Positions 55,763 through 63,848 of a DNA stretch of 64,000 nt are shown one piece after another. The stretch's first letter is position 1. Each line of letters starts with the position of its first letter. Position numbers and translations under genes: made by a program. The notes under the pieces were generated by a model. That model saw nothing but the letters and a program-made list of their open reading frames with translations, was not told the DNA's origin and made no database searches. The stretch is from DASVHS01 sp038244815 (GTDB lineage Bacteria > Acidobacteriota > Thermoanaerobaculia > Gp7-AA8): assembly GCA_038244815.1 (NCBI GenBank), contig JBBRTB010000018.1, positions 1-64,000 of the forward strand. The letters are read 5' to 3'.

Positions 55763-57349
55763 TCAGAACCCCTGGTCGTGGTGCTCGCCGAACGTGCGTT
55801 TGAGCGTGCCGGTGATCTCGCCGACCGTGCAGTCGTTGCGCACGGCGTCGACGATGCGCGGCATGAGGTTCTCGTTCGAGCGCGCCGCTTCGTCGAGCGC
55901 GGAGAGCGCGCGCTTCCCATCGCCCGTCCGCCCGGCCCGGAACGCCTCGAGCCGTGCCACCTGCTCGCGCTCCACGCTCTCGGCGATCACCATGGTCGGC
56001 AGCGAGTACTGTTCTCCTTCGGTGAATTCGTTGACGCCGACGACGATGGCGCGCTTCTCCTCGATGGCGCGCTGCGCGCGGTAGGCCGACTCGCCGATCT
56101 CGTTCTGCATGAAGCCCGACTCGATCGAGGCCATCGCTCCGCCCAGTTCGTCGATGCGCTCGATGAGCGCGCGTGCGCGGCGCTCGATGTCGAGCGTGAG
56201 CGACTCCACCGCGTACGAGCCGGCCAGCGGGTCGGCCGTCGCGGCGATGCCGCTCTCGTACGCCAGGATCTGCTGCGTGCGCAGGGCGATGTTCACCGAC
56301 TCCTCGGTCGGCAGCGCCAGGGCCTCGTCGCGGCTGTTCGTGTGCAGCGACTGGCAGCCGCCCAGGACCGCGGCCATGGCCTGATAGGCGACGCGGACGA
56401 CGTTGTTCTCCGGCTGCTGCGCGGTGAGCGTCGAGCCGGCCGTCTGGGCGTGGAACCTGAGCGCGATCGAGCGCGGGTCGTTCGGCGCGTGCCGCTCGCG
56501 CATCAGCGTCGCCCACAGCTTGCGCGCGGCGCGGAACTTGGCCACCTCTTCCAGAAAATCGTTGTGGGCGTTGAAGAAGAACGACATGCGCGGCGCGAAC
56601 GTGTCGACGTCGAGTCCGCGGGCCACGGCCGAGCGCACGTACTCCAGTCCGTTCGCCAGCGTGAAGGCCACCTCCTGCACCGCCGTCGATCCCGCCTCGC
56701 GGATGTGATAGCCGGACACCGAGATCGTGTTCCAGCGCGGCACTTCCTTCGCGCAGAACTCGAAGATGTCGGTCACGATGCGCATCGACGGCGCGGGGGG
56801 GAAGATGTACGTTCCGCGAGCCGCGTACTCCTTGAGGATGTCGTTCTGGATCGTGCCGTTGAGCCTCGACCAGTCGATGCCGCGGCGCTCCGCGACGACA
56901 AGCAGGAGCGCCAGCAGGATCGACGCCGGCGCGTTGATCGTCATCGAGATCGAGACACGGTCGAGCGGGATGTCCGCGAGCAGCGCCTCCATGTCGTCGA
57001 TCGAGTCGATGGCCACGCCCACCTTGCCGACCTCGCCGCGCGCCCGCGGATCGTCCGAGTCCATCCCGATCTGCGTCGGCAGGTCGAAGGCTACCGAGAG
57101 CCCGGTCGTCCCGCGTTCGAGCAGGTATCGGTAGCGCTCGTTGGACTCCGCCGCGGTGGAGAAGCCGGCATACTGCCGCATCGTCCACAACTTGCCGCGG
57201 TACATCGACGCCTGCGGCCCCCGCGTGAACGGAAACGCCCCCGGCGCGCCGAGGTCGCGCGCAGGATCGAAGCCGCGCTCCGCGAGCGACCGCTCGTCGA
57301 ACGCGACCGGAAGGTCGATGCCGGAGCTCGTCTCTTTCGTGTCTGCCAT
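55763..57349 (-). CDS. Methylmalonyl-CoA mutase, catalytic subunit without B12 domain
   Basis: 528 residues from ATG 57349. FPFTRGPQASMYRGKLWTMRQYAGFSTAAESN, LSVAFDLPTQIGMDSDD, NTISVSGYHIREAGSTAVQE and RTQQILAYESG are signatures of the mutase TIM-barrel domain. The length and ending (LKRTFGEHHDQGF) show that the cobalamin-binding domain is absent and must be a separate protein, as in split mutases. It interconverts methylmalonyl- and succinyl-CoA. The upstream open frame through the array is non-native; the array removes any visible ribosome site. Confidence 0.9.
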   Translation of the reverse strand: MADTKETSSGIDLPVAFDERSLAERGFDPARDLGAPGAFPFTRGPQASMYRGKLWTMRQYAGFSTAAESNERYRYLLERGTTGLSVAFDLPTQIGMDSDDPRARGEVGKVGVAIDSIDDMEALLADIPLDRVSISMTINAPASILLALLLVVAERRGIDWSRLNGTIQNDILKEYAARGTYIFPPAPSMRIVTDIFEFCAKEVPRWNTISVSGYHIREAGSTAVQEVAFTLANGLEYVRSAVARGLDVDTFAPRMSFFFNAHNDFLEEVAKFRAARKLWATLMRERHAPNDPRSIALRFHAQTAGSTLTAQQPENNVVRVAYQAMAAVLGGCQSLHTNSRDEALALPTEESVNIALRTQQILAYESGIAATADPLAGSYAVESLTLDIERRARALIERIDELGGAMASIESGFMQNEIGESAYRAQRAIEEKRAIVVGVNEFTEGEQYSLPTMVIAESVEREQVARLEAFRAGRTGDGKRALSALDEAARSNENLMPRIVDAVRNDCTVGEITGTLKRTFGEHHDQGF

Positions 57350-57352
57350 GTT

Positions 57353-57446
57353 TCGGTGCTCGGTGCTCGGTGCCCGGTCCTCGGTCCTCGGTCGACGAAC
57401 TCCGAGCACCGAGCACCTAGCACCGAGGCCTGAGGCCCGAGGCCTC
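57353..57446. repeat. Compound inverted array upstream of the mutase gene
   Basis: The left arm has GGTGCTC and GGTCCTC heptamers (57353-57392). The right arm has inverted GAGCACC units followed by CGAGGCC units (57402-57446). Arms pair across about 10 nt. It occupies the divergent region between the mutase and DUF4388 genes. An open frame crosses it and would read CSVLGVRRPRTEDRAPSTEHR. Confidence 0.88.
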
Positions 57447-57498
57447 ACTAAGCCTATCAGCAACCAGCAACCGTTATAATCCACAGGCCTTTGCCGAA

Positions 57499-58644
57499 AT
57501 GGGCGTCAGTGGAAATCTCAAGACGATGCTCCCCGGCGACCTGCTGCAGTGGTTGAGCCTGGGGCAGAAGTCGGGGACGCTCGTTGTCGCGAACAAGGAC
57601 GTGGAGAAGAAAATCTTCTTCAGGAACGGACGTGTCATCTCGTCCGCCTCCAACGATCCCCGCGAATACCTCGGCCAGTTCCTGATGAGCCACGGGTATC
57701 TGAGCGAGGAGGAGCTGCGCAAGGCCATGGAAGTGCAGCTCCAGTCCGGCATCCTCCTCGGCAAGATCCTGGTGGTGATCGGACTGATCACCGAGCCCGA
57801 TCTCATGCGCCTCATGCGCCTCAAGGCCGAGGAGGAGGTCTACGACGTCTTTCTCTGGAATGACGGCGAGTTTCACTTCATCGACAACGAGTTGCCGCAG
57901 ATGGAGATGGTTCCGCTCAAGGTCGACGTCACCGGCATCATCATGGAGGGGACGCGGCGCGTCGACGAATGGCCGCGCATCCGCGAGGTCATTCCGCACG
58001 ACAAGATGATCCCGGTCGTGCAGAAGCCGATCGAGCTCGACGAGGAGTTCGACGAGGCCCAGACCACCGTACTCGATGCCATCGACAGCAAGCGGACGAT
58101 CGCCGAGATCGTGCTGGAGAGCCGCTCGTCGTCGTTCCTGGTCTGCTCCACCGTCGCCCCACTGGCGCGCGCCGGATTTATCCGCCTCGTGGAGAAGGGT
58201 GTCTCCCAGGCCGCCGCGCCGGTCGAGGAGGAGGTGCCATTTCCCACCGAGGGGTTCAGTGAGTCGGAGGAGATCATGTCCATGCTCAACGCGGCGCAGA
58301 GCGCCTTGCGGGCAAAGGATTTCGACAAGACGCAGCGGCTCCTGAAAGCGGCGCAGAACCTCGACCCGAACCATCCGAAGGTGCGCAGCGCCACCAAGGG
58401 CGCGGAGGCCGTGATCATGGCCGAGCTGCGCAATCAGGGCATTCACGACGCCCGGGTGCCGCGCATCGTCAAGTCGCTCGAAGAGATCACCACGATGAAC
58501 TTCTCGCCCAACGAGGGCTTCATTCTCTCGCGCATCAACGGCACATGGGACATCGGCTCGCTGATCAAGATCAGCCCTATCCGCGAGGCCGACGCGCTGA
58601 TGATCTTCTACCGGCTGATGAAGGACGGGATCATCGCCTTCTAG
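57499..58644 (+). CDS. DUF4388 (PATAN-like) protein
   Basis: 381 residues. The N-terminal DUF4388 domain (GNLKTMLPGDLLQWLSLGQKSGTLVV ... KKIFFRNGRVISSASNDPREYLGQFL) is followed by a type II secretion GspE N-terminal-like segment (LSEEELRKAMEVQLQSGILLGKILVVIGLI). Further helical regions follow, with a TPR-like block and a final NGTWDIGSLIKISPIREADALMIFYRLMKDG winged-helix repeat. Such proteins are linked to gliding, pili or signalling. TATAAT lies 19 nt before the ATG. Confidence 0.85.
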   Translation: MGVSGNLKTMLPGDLLQWLSLGQKSGTLVVANKDVEKKIFFRNGRVISSASNDPREYLGQFLMSHGYLSEEELRKAMEVQLQSGILLGKILVVIGLITEPDLMRLMRLKAEEEVYDVFLWNDGEFHFIDNELPQMEMVPLKVDVTGIIMEGTRRVDEWPRIREVIPHDKMIPVVQKPIELDEEFDEAQTTVLDAIDSKRTIAEIVLESRSSSFLVCSTVAPLARAGFIRLVEKGVSQAAAPVEEEVPFPTEGFSESEEIMSMLNAAQSALRAKDFDKTQRLLKAAQNLDPNHPKVRSATKGAEAVIMAELRNQGIHDARVPRIVKSLEEITTMNFSPNEGFILSRINGTWDIGSLIKISPIREADALMIFYRLMKDGIIAF

Positions 58645-58776
58645 GAGTCTGCGCGCCAGAAACTGGCATGGAAATTCAGCTTTCGAGGTTGCCCCACAAT
58701 CGAATTTCCACAGGGTACGAGGCATCTGACTACCCCGAAAAATGAGCGATTTCCATTCTGCCGCGCAGACTCCTAG
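58641..58776. repeat. 136-bp element with 15-bp perfect terminal inverted repeats
   Basis: CTAGGAGTCTGCGCG (58641-58655) and its exact reverse complement (58762-58776) bound a gene-free interval, and the symmetry continues imperfectly inward (CAGAA, then TGGAAAT). It spans the gap between two convergent genes, and the DUF4388 stop TAG is inside the left arm. It resembles a MITE or a large bidirectional terminator and is unrelated in sequence to the heptamer arrays. Confidence 0.8.
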
Positions 58777-58784
58777 GGCTTCGT

Positions 58785-59234
58785 TTAGCCGAGCCCCACC
58801 GCTTCGCGCACAGCCAGCTCCAGCTCGTTCATCTCGCCGCCGTCGGTCTCATGGTCATAGCCGAGAGCGTGCAGGAGGCCGTGCAGAAGGAGGTAGCGCA
58901 CTTCGGTGGCCATGGAGTGCTTCTCGTCAGCGGCCTGTCTCCGGGCCTGATCGACGGAGATGACGATGTCGCCGAGCGGCTTTCCCTTGCGGTGGGGATC
59001 GCCGTAGGTCTCGTCGGCCGGAAAGGTCAGGACGTCGGTGGTCCTGTTCCTGTGGCGGAAGTTGCGGTTGAGGCTCTTCATGGCCTCGTCGTCGACGAAG
59101 GCGATGGAGACGTCGGTGATGTCGTCGTCGAGTTTTCCGAGTTTGTCGAGCGTCAGCAGAGCCCGCCGGACGAATGTGGTCATGTCGCGCCGCGTGAGAC
59201 GCGGCACGGCACTCCCGGTCACCTCGACGTTCAC
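58785..59234 (-). CDS. ybeY: rRNA maturation endoribonuclease YbeY
   Basis: 149 residues. The zinc motif HGLLHALGYDH (H-x3-H-x5-H) near residues 117-127, RNRTTDVLTFPAD and GDIVISVDQA are diagnostic of the UPF0054 family. It takes part in 16S rRNA 3' maturation and ribosome quality control. It overlaps phoH by four bases, the frequent ybeZ-ybeY pairing. Confidence 0.95.
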   Translation of the reverse strand: MNVEVTGSAVPRLTRRDMTTFVRRALLTLDKLGKLDDDITDVSIAFVDDEAMKSLNRNFRHRNRTTDVLTFPADETYGDPHRKGKPLGDIVISVDQARRQAADEKHSMATEVRYLLLHGLLHALGYDHETDGGEMNELELAVREAVGLG

Positions 59235-60229
59235 GACCGGGCGGCCTGCCGCTTCGCGGCCGCCTCGGCGGCATCGAGTTGCTCTTTTTTCTCGCGATCG
59301 GAACGGTCGTACGCGGTGACGATCTTCGAGACTAGCGGATGGCGGACCACGTCCTTGTCGGTGAAGTCGAAGAATCGGATTCCCTCGACGTCCTGGAGGA
59401 TCTGCCGGGCCACGCGCAGTCCCGATTTTTTCCCTTCCGGTAGGTCGACCTGGGTGACGTCGCCGGTGACGACCGCTTTCGATCCGAACCCGAGGCGGGT
59501 CAGGAACATCTTCATCTGCTCGGGCGTGGTGTTCTGCGCCTCGTCGAGGATGATGAAGGCGTCGTTGAGCGTCCGGCCGCGCATGAACGCCAGCGGCGCG
59601 ATCTCGATGATGCTGCGCTCGATGAATTTCTCGACTTTCTCGATGCCGATGATGTCGTAGAGCGAGTCATAGAGCGGGCGGAGGTAGGGGTTGATCTTCT
59701 CGGCGATGTCGCCGGGCAGAAATCCGAGGCGCTCGCCGGCTTCGACGGCGGGACGGCAGAGGATGACGCGTTTGATCTGTTTGTCGTTCATGAACGCGGC
59801 GGCCGCGGCTACAGCCAGGAATGTCTTTCCTGTGCCGGCCGGCCCGATGCCGAACGTGATGTCGTAGTCCTGAATCGACTGCAGGTAGATCTTCTGGGCC
59901 AGATTGCGCGGCGTGACCACGCGGCGCACCGACTGGCCGACGGCGTCGTCGGTGAAGAAATCAACGAGGTTGACGTCGGGCTTGTCGCGCAGGACGCGCA
60001 CGCCGGTGGAGACATCGGCTTTCTTGATCGGATAACCCTGGCTGATGAGCTGCTGCAGCTCGCCGAGGAGTTTCTCGACGGGCCCGACGCTCTCGGCGGG
60101 ACCCTTGACGAAGATCTCGTTGCCCCGCGAGGAGATCTTCACATCGAAGGCCTCTTCGAGCATGCGCAGATTCTCGTCATGATTGCCGAAAAGCGTGTGA
60201 GCGCCCTGTTCATCTAACGTTAGTTCCAT
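59231..60229 (-). CDS. phoH: PhoH-family ATPase (YbeZ-like)
   Basis: 332 residues from ATG 60229. Walker A GPAGTGKT (about 129-136), Walker B FIILDEAQN and the CRPAVEAGERLGFLPGD segment identify PhoH; an N-terminal KH-like region precedes it. It probably acts with YbeY on RNA. GGAGA just upstream supports this start; the alternative ten residues longer would be encoded by the ATTTCAA array. Confidence 0.94.
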   Translation of the reverse strand: MELTLDEQGAHTLFGNHDENLRMLEEAFDVKISSRGNEIFVKGPAESVGPVEKLLGELQQLISQGYPIKKADVSTGVRVLRDKPDVNLVDFFTDDAVGQSVRRVVTPRNLAQKIYLQSIQDYDITFGIGPAGTGKTFLAVAAAAAFMNDKQIKRVILCRPAVEAGERLGFLPGDIAEKINPYLRPLYDSLYDIIGIEKVEKFIERSIIEIAPLAFMRGRTLNDAFIILDEAQNTTPEQMKMFLTRLGFGSKAVVTGDVTQVDLPEGKKSGLRVARQILQDVEGIRFFDFTDKDVVRHPLVSKIVTAYDRSDREKKEQLDAAEAAAKRQAARS

Positions 60230-60243
60230 CGGGTCTCCAATGC

Positions 60244-60314
60244 GAATTTCAAATTTCAAATGAAGAATTCACAATTGCCGGCTGCCTTCTTGAAATTTGA
60301 AATTTGAAATTCGG
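60244..60314. repeat. AT-rich inverted heptamer array between phoH and rsmD
   Basis: GAATTTCAAATTTCAAATG (60244-60262; heptamer ATTTCAA) faces TTGAAATTTGAAATTTGAAA (60290 onward). The flanking bases GAAG and CTTC also pair, across about 20 nt. Same architecture as the GC-rich arrays but built from an A+T-rich heptamer in a GC-rich genome. It fills the whole spacer. Confidence 0.9.
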
Positions 60315-60316
60315 TC

Positions 60317-60904
60317 TTATTTATTCTCTGCAATTGCTGTGGCAGCCTCTGCTAATTCCAAAAACGTGATCCACACTTCCCCGTATTCAGCGCGCCGTCT
60401 GACAACCAGGCCTCGGGCCTCGGGCCTCGGGCCTGGGTTCTCGAACGGCTTCGTGTTGCGACGGTGCTCCACGGCGACGATCGCTTCGGGAGTGAGTTTC
60501 AATCCGTCGATCGCGGTCAACAGCTCTTCGTACTGGTCGTAGTCGTACGGGGGATCGGCGTAGACGAGGTCGAACGGCTCCTTGAGCCGTTTCAGCACGG
60601 TGAGCACGTCGCCGGTGAGCGCGCTGACGGGCACTCCGAAGTCCGCCGACTGTCTGGCGATGCCGGCCGCATCGCGCTTGTCGTGATCGACCGCCGTGGC
60701 CGCGGCCGCGCCGCGCGACAGCGCTTCGAAGGAGAAGATGCCGCTGCCGGCGAACAGCTCGAGAAAGCGGGCGCCGGCAATCGATCCGCCGACGATGTTG
60801 AAGTAGGCCTGGCGGGCGCGCTCCGAGGTCGGACGGACGTCGCCCGCGGGGACTGACACGCGCCGTCCGCGGAGCGTGCCCGCGGTGATCCGGAGTGACG
60901 ACAA
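60317..60904 (-). CDS. rsmD: 16S rRNA (guanine966-N2)-methyltransferase
   Basis: 195 residues. RITAGTLRGRRVSVPAGDVRPTSERARQAYFNIVG, LELFAGSGIFSFEALSRGA and the catalytic DPPY (117-120) are RsmD hallmarks. Residues about 157-168 (PGPRPEARGLVV) are encoded by an inserted heptamer array between beta strands of the C-terminal half and are foreign to the family; whether activity survives is unknown. Confidence 0.93.
   Translation of the reverse strand: MSSLRITAGTLRGRRVSVPAGDVRPTSERARQAYFNIVGGSIAGARFLELFAGSGIFSFEALSRGAAAATAVDHDKRDAAGIARQSADFGVPVSALTGDVLTVLKRLKEPFDLVYADPPYDYDQYEELLTAIDGLKLTPEAIVAVEHRRNTKPFENPGPRPEARGLVVRRRAEYGEVWITFLELAEAATAIAENK
60408..60434. repeat. Solo GGCCTCG array inside rsmD
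   Basis: Three to four direct heptamers, same unit as element D, in frame in the rsmD coding region (leftward PRPEARG). No inverted partner within the gene. Confidence 0.85.
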
Positions 60905-60907
60905 CGA

Positions 60908-61792
60908 TCAGTTCCCGCTCCGGCCCACGAAGTAGTTGTACAGATCCTTCTTGGAGACGTACATGATCGTCGGCTGCGAGGTGCAGTGCAGCTCGACGAT
61001 GTTGCCGTTCGTGATGATGCGCTCCACGCGCCAGGTCTTGCGGTCGTCGGCAACGAGCTCATCGCCGACCTGCGGCTCGTAATTCGGCAGCGTGCTGGTG
61101 ACCGCTCGGTCCTCGGAGATGGCCCGCAGGAGGTCCTCGAGTGGCATGAGCGCGTCGTGGAGCGACTTCGGCTCGCTGCCGGCGGGGTCGAACGTGCGCT
61201 CGACGAAGGGTTCCTGCCCCCCGGCCTCGGTCCTCGGTTGACCTCGGTCCTCGGTCCTCGGTTGAGTAGATCCCTCGCCGTCCGGGCGGTTCGTGATGAC
61301 CGGTTTGTACACGCGCAGCCAGGCCACGCGGTTTGGTTGGGGCGGCGTGAGATGACCGTTCTCGATTTTCGAGACCGTCTGCGGGGAGGCCAGCTCGAGA
61401 TACTTCTTCATGGCGTCGGGCGGGATGATCACGCGCTTCTGGATCGTGCCGCCGGCGCCGCTCATGCGCACGACTACCAGTCCCCCTTCGAAGAACGAGA
61501 TGCGCTGGTCGATGGCGCTGCTGCGCACGCGGTAGTCGAGCAGCGGAAGCGGGAGGCGTCCGTCGACGACCTGCGATCCGATGGCCTGGCGGCTGCCGGC
61601 CAGCTCTTCGATGTTGTACTTGCGCAGCTTACGCGCCTGGCTTTCCGGAAGCGGCGTGGCGATGGCCCCGCCTAACGGCGCGGGATCGACCTTGCTGATG
61701 TCGTGTGGGGGAGGCGGTTGCTCCGGCGGCGGAGGATTCTGCGCGAGCGCTGGAAGCGCCAGGAAAAGGAGCGCAGCGAGAGAAGACTTCAT
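60908..61792 (-). CDS. Secreted protein of unknown function
   Basis: 294 residues. Signal peptide (SSLAALLFLALPALA) then a proline-rich stretch (PPPPEQPPPP). The middle has QRISFFEGGLVVVRMSGAGGTIQKRVIIPPDAMKKYL, and the C-terminus YEPQVGDELVADDRKTWRVERIITNGNIVELHCTSQPTIMYVSKKDLYNYF, a beta-rich region. No family recognised. A loop of about 20 residues (near 174-193; TQPRTEDRGQPRTEAGG) is array-encoded. It overlaps the CCA-transferase gene by four bases within the leftward operon. Confidence 0.6.
   Translation of the reverse strand: MKSSLAALLFLALPALAQNPPPPEQPPPPHDISKVDPAPLGGAIATPLPESQARKLRKYNIEELAGSRQAIGSQVVDGRLPLPLLDYRVRSSAIDQRISFFEGGLVVVRMSGAGGTIQKRVIIPPDAMKKYLELASPQTVSKIENGHLTPPQPNRVAWLRVYKPVITNRPDGEGSTQPRTEDRGQPRTEAGGQEPFVERTFDPAGSEPKSLHDALMPLEDLLRAISEDRAVTSTLPNYEPQVGDELVADDRKTWRVERIITNGNIVELHCTSQPTIMYVSKKDLYNYFVGRSGN
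61223..61264. repeat. Heptamer array inside the secreted-protein gene
   Basis: Direct heptamers of the CTCGGTC/CTCGGTT type, in frame, encoding PRTEDRGQPRTEAGG on the reverse strand. Same unit as the left arm of the array upstream of the mutase gene. Confidence 0.85.
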
Positions 61793-63027
61793 TTCTGACT
61801 TGACGACTGCTCCCCATCAAGATACTTGATGGCGAGATCGCGTGCAAAAGCACGGGCCTCTCCGACCGGGATCTCGCCGTTGAAGACCGCTTCCCGCGTG
61901 CGCTCGAGCGCCCGCGCCACGTGCGGGCCGCCCGGCACTTCCAGCTCGTTGCCGCGCAGGGGAATCCTGAACCGCTGGTATTCCTGGAACCGCGTCACGT
62001 AGTGCCGCTCGTCGGGACGCTCGGCCACGATCATGGCCAGCATCTCCGGCGAGGCGGCTCTGAGCAGGCGGAAGCGCTGCCTGTCGGTGGCCGCTTCGTC
62101 CAGTGCCCGTTCGAACCGGGGGAGGTCACGTGCGATCTGCAGCACGGCCCGCGACCGCTTTTGCGAGAAGCCGGAGCCTTCCAGTTGTTCCAGGCCGGGC
62201 TCCGACCCGCGCAGCAGCACGCCGGTATAGAGGACGTAGCGATCGAGCGCCGGCTGCGCGTCGAGCTGCCTGCGCACGCTCTCGAGAGCCTCGAGATCGG
62301 GTGCCGGCGTCACGGCCGAGAAGATTCTCCTGAGCACGCCCTCGGCGTGGAGCGCGGCCAGCACGCGCGGCGCATCTTTTTCATCCATCGCCACAAACAG
62401 CTCGCGCCAGAGCCGTTCCTTCGAGACCAGGACGAGCGCGCCGGCGGCGATGGCGTCGCGCATCAGCCGGGTGGTGTGAAACTCGATGGTGAATCCGAGC
62501 CTGCTGGCCAGGCGGACGGCGCGGAAGATGCGCGTCGGATCGTCGACGAAGCTCTTGTCGTGCAGCACGCGGACGATCCGCGCGCTGAGGTCGCGCTGGC
62601 CGCCGGCGGGATCGTGCACCGAGCCGTCCAACAGGTCCAGGGCGATGGCGTTGATGGTGAAGTCGCGCCGGAGCAGATCGTCGTTCAATCTCCCCGGCGA
62701 TACGGTCGGCAGCGAGCCGGGGGAGCGATAGCGCTCTTTCCGCGCCGTGGCGATATCGATCTCGGGAAAGCCTTCCGCCGTCACCTTGTAGGTGAGGAAC
62801 TGCGGGAACGAGCGCACCCGTCCCTCGATCTGCTTTGCCAGCGCCCGGGCCAGCGTCGAGCTCCCGTCCTCGAGGGTCAGGTCGACGTCCAGTAGATTCC
62901 GTCCCAGGAGAAGGTCGCGCACCGGCCCGCCCACGAGAAACGGGCGGCAGTCTTTCTCGGCCGACACCTTGCGGATCAGATCGATCGCGCGGCGCTGCGA
63001 GTTGGGCATTTCCAGGAGACGGCTCAT
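61789..63027 (-). CDS. tRNA nucleotidyltransferase (CCA/A-adding type)
   Basis: 412 residues. RPFLVGGPVRDLLLGRNLLDVDLTLED (nucleotidyltransferase with DVD), RRDFTINAIALDLLDG and RIFRAVRLASRLGFTIE are class II CCA-family motifs. The acidic pair reads DVDLTLE rather than the DFDIAT of the PcnB gene at 37.9 kb, so this is the CCA-adding or A-adding branch. The C-terminal half is helical with no HD motif seen. It overlaps both operon neighbours by four bases. Confidence 0.88.
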   Translation of the reverse strand: MSRLLEMPNSQRRAIDLIRKVSAEKDCRPFLVGGPVRDLLLGRNLLDVDLTLEDGSSTLARALAKQIEGRVRSFPQFLTYKVTAEGFPEIDIATARKERYRSPGSLPTVSPGRLNDDLLRRDFTINAIALDLLDGSVHDPAGGQRDLSARIVRVLHDKSFVDDPTRIFRAVRLASRLGFTIEFHTTRLMRDAIAAGALVLVSKERLWRELFVAMDEKDAPRVLAALHAEGVLRRIFSAVTPAPDLEALESVRRQLDAQPALDRYVLYTGVLLRGSEPGLEQLEGSGFSQKRSRAVLQIARDLPRFERALDEAATDRQRFRLLRAASPEMLAMIVAERPDERHYVTRFQEYQRFRIPLRGNELEVPGGPHVARALERTREAVFNGEIPVGEARAFARDLAIKYLDGEQSSSQK

Positions 63028-63806
63028 CGGTTTCGGATTGCGTTTTCGTAGATACGTTCGAGAACACGAAGGCGTTGCCGGGGCCGGAACTTCCCGGCCG
63101 TCTGTCGTGCTGCCTCGATTTTTTGTCGCGCCACCTCTGGCTTGAACAGGGCGGTCAGTATCGCATGAGTGAGCTCGTTGGGATCGTTGGGCGGGACGAG
63201 AAAGCCGGTGCGCCCCTGCTCCAGCCGCCGGTCATTGATGGCGATGCGCGTCGCGGCCACCGGCGTTCCCGCGGCGATCGCCTCGGCCACGAAACCGTCC
63301 AGGTCGATTTCGCTCGTTGCCGGATCGACCCACAAATCCACACCGGCTAGATCCGCCTGGGTAGGGACGCGCTCGAACAGGTTCCATGTGATGTCGTCGC
63401 GAAAGCGGTGGATGCGCACGAGCGTCTGCTCGACCGCATTCATGATCGACGGCCGGGCGAAGGCGGCGATGACGAACGGGTTGCCGGGTTGCCGGGTTGC
63501 CGGGTGGCCGTGTTGACGGGGATCGAAGTAACGCTCTTCGACGGCCTCGGGGACCTCGAGCGGAGAGACGAGAGCCCATGGGCCTTTCGGGCGCCGCAGC
63601 GCGAAGCGGGGCCTGGGCGGGGCGGATGAAGCGACCCAGGGAATGGACAGGCCGCGCCGCGGCGGGGGTCCGTAGACGTGTGCGAGGTCCGCGGCGGCCT
63701 CGCTGCTCACCATCTCGTGCTTCTCCGACAGCGATGCCAGGTCGACGCGCTGGCACTTCTTGTCGAATTCGGAAGCGGAAGGGACGATGACCTGAAGGAT
63801 GCGCAT
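63024..63806 (-). CDS. GT-B family glycosyltransferase
   Basis: 260 residues from ATG 63806. The C-terminal Rossmann half is clear: DLWVDPATSEIDLDGFVAEAIAAGTPVAATRIA (donor-binding Glu region), GRTGFLVPPNDPNELTHAILTAL and a final FRPRQRLRVLERIYENA helix. The N-terminal acceptor domain is short, so the enzyme is smaller than usual family 4 proteins. An array encodes PATRQPGNP in the linker (about residues 100-113). It heads the leftward operon; TACAAT lies 16 nt before its ATG. Confidence 0.75.
   Translation of the reverse strand: MRILQVIVPSASEFDKKCQRVDLASLSEKHEMVSSEAAADLAHVYGPPPRRGLSIPWVASSAPPRPRFALRRPKGPWALVSPLEVPEAVEERYFDPRQHGHPATRQPGNPFVIAAFARPSIMNAVEQTLVRIHRFRDDITWNLFERVPTQADLAGVDLWVDPATSEIDLDGFVAEAIAAGTPVAATRIAINDRRLEQGRTGFLVPPNDPNELTHAILTALFKPEVARQKIEAARQTAGKFRPRQRLRVLERIYENAIRNR
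63478..63511. repeat. CCGGGTTG octamer array inside the glycosyltransferase gene
   Basis: Direct 8-bp units (CCGGGTTG, last copy CCGGGTGG), the same unit as part of the array at 14.2 kb, in frame on the reverse strand between the two glycosyltransferase domains. Confidence 0.85.
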
Positions 63807-63848
63807 GACTGGTTCCGAAACCATTGTAGAATTAGGCGCTTCGCTCAA

